Below, in pieces: positions 5,383 through 5,891 of a DNA stretch of 5,891 nucleotides. Below the pieces are notes generated by a model. That model searched no databases. It was not told the origin of the DNA and saw only the letters and a program-made list of their open reading frames with translations. A program made the position numbers and the translations under genes. Source of the DNA: Phycisphaeraceae bacterium (GTDB lineage Bacteria; Planctomycetota; Phycisphaerae; Phycisphaerales; Phycisphaeraceae); the NCBI GenBank assembly GCA_016763955.1, contig JAESSU010000126.1, positions 1 through 5,891 on the forward strand. The letters run 5' to 3'. The stretch's first letter is position 1. Every line of letters begins with the position of its first letter.

Positions 5383-5891
5383 CCCCGGAAGCGCCCCCGG
5401 AATCAGCCGAAGAATCGGAACCGCTTTCGACTCCGGCACTGCTCCCGGAATGACTTCCGGCGGGCGGATTGTTTCCCGTGTTTCCCGGGGCGGCCTTCCA
5501 CAAATCCAGCAGTCGGCCCTCGAAGTGGCGCATCACGGTTTCGGGGATGCAGGTGTCGGTCACGCGGTTCATGCCGCGATCAAGAAGAGCCTGCTCATCG
5601 TCAGCGGTGAGCGCCCGCCAGTTGGGGCACCACTCGTACTCGTTGCCCGCGAGTAAGAGGAAGATGTCTTCTTCGAGGTTGGCTCCGGTGCAGCTGATCG
5701 CGTGGACTTTGTCTTGGCGGATCATGCGTGCGAGGCTTCGGCCGAGGCCTGCGGTGCTCATCGCGCCCGAGAGGGTGACCATCATTTTGCCGCCGGCGTC
5801 GAGGTGCGCCTCGTAGCCCTGGGCGGCGGCGAGGGTTTCTCGGCTGTTGAAGTTGGTGTAGTGGCGCTTCATGAAGCGGCGGAGCGGAGAA
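5373..5891 (-). pseudogene. Deoxyhypusine-synthase-like protein, N-terminal fragment, partial at both ends
   Basis: Reading left from the window edge, the frame encodes a clear DHS-family N-terminal region: FMKRHYTNFNSRETLAAAQGYEAHLDAGGKM, then TLSGAMSTAGLG and ISCTGANLEED (NAD-binding region), WCPNWRALT and NRVTDTCIPE. Numbered from the Met at 5872 these fall at about 1-111. The frame is open to the window edge (...SPLRRF before that Met), so the true start probably lies outside. Family similarity ends near LLDLWKAA (residue 128, about 5489); a Gly/Ser-rich stretch of about 40 residues follows to the junction. The C-terminal half with the active-site lysine region is missing from a family of roughly 320-370 residues. 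Bacterial members lack an eIF5A partner, and some are thought to make homospermidine from spermidine or putrescine. The minus frame past 5373 (to 5222) is antisense integrase and not real protein. Confidence 0.85.
5382..5465 (-). repeat. Degenerate 12-bp repeat encoding a Ser/Gly-rich linker
   Basis: Seven 12-bp units can be laid out from 5382. The CCGG core recurs in phase with its GG at 5387, 5399, 5435, 5447 and 5459; two middle units (from 5406 and 5418) have lost it. In the DHS-like frame each unit gives four residues with a Ser-Gly core (HSGS, SAGV, ESGS, DSSA, DSGG, ASGG). Periodicity in phase with codons of the minus strand suggests it evolved as a protein linker there and not as integrase sequence. 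Confidence 0.55.

Noticed and set aside
5378..5405. G-quadruplex on the minus strand from runs of five G
   Set aside because: Only three G5 runs lie close together; a fourth run of at least three G at suitable distance is missing.
5373..5656. Plus-strand continuation of the integrase frame rich in Pro, Gly and Arg
   Set aside because: It has none of the expected catalytic residues and is the antisense of a recognisable minus-strand DHS-like sequence.

Overview
The window looks like chromosomal DNA from a PVC-type bacterium, most likely Lentisphaerota (Victivallis-like) or a close relative. The strongest clue is a pseudopilin that combines a prepilin N-terminal FTLIELLVV signature with the H-x9-DG motif near its C-terminus, a pairing abundant in Lentisphaerota and Planctomycetota. 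A large secreted multidomain glycoside hydrolase, an FCD-type GntR regulator and a bacterial deoxyhypusine-synthase-like gene fit the same picture. This placement rests on family knowledge, not on a database search.

Left two thirds (1-4024, minus strand, moderate GC): three genes lie in one direction and read right to left. They are a GntR/FCD regulator (4024-3288), an H-x9-DG pseudopilin (3232-2495) and a secreted clan GH-A glycoside hydrolase (2289-64). The likely logic is a carbohydrate-responsive regulator controlling an envelope pseudopilin and an exported polysaccharide-degrading enzyme. Two of the three look damaged. The regulator's DNA-binding domain is split by a one-base frameshift near 3900-3908. 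The hydrolase stops 27 residues after its catalytic nucleophile, before the last barrel strand, and plausible coding continues past the stop to the window edge.

Middle (4025-4618): a gene-free stretch of about 590 bp. It holds a promoter that would give the regulator an almost leaderless mRNA, two TTTTGTTTnCAAA boxes around that promoter, a 19-nt string resembling a tRNA 3' end, a clear Rho-independent terminator, and a tandem 12-bp repeat containing TGTACA just upstream of an integrase.

Right end (4619-5891): a plus-strand tyrosine recombinase runs normally to residue ~250, just past its first catalytic arginine, and then stops resembling an integrase. From there the DNA is clearly GC-richer and encodes, on the minus strand, an N-terminal fragment of a deoxyhypusine-synthase-like protein followed by a Gly/Ser-rich tail built on a degenerate 12-bp repeat. 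The two genes are cut tail to tail at about 5373. This is either a real rearrangement or a chimeric assembly join.

Overall, only the pseudopilin appears intact. The hydrolase, regulator, integrase and DHS-like gene each show a stop, a frameshift or a truncation, so the locus is either decaying or affected by sequence or assembly errors. I see no CRISPR array, rRNA, complete tRNA or recognisable defence system.
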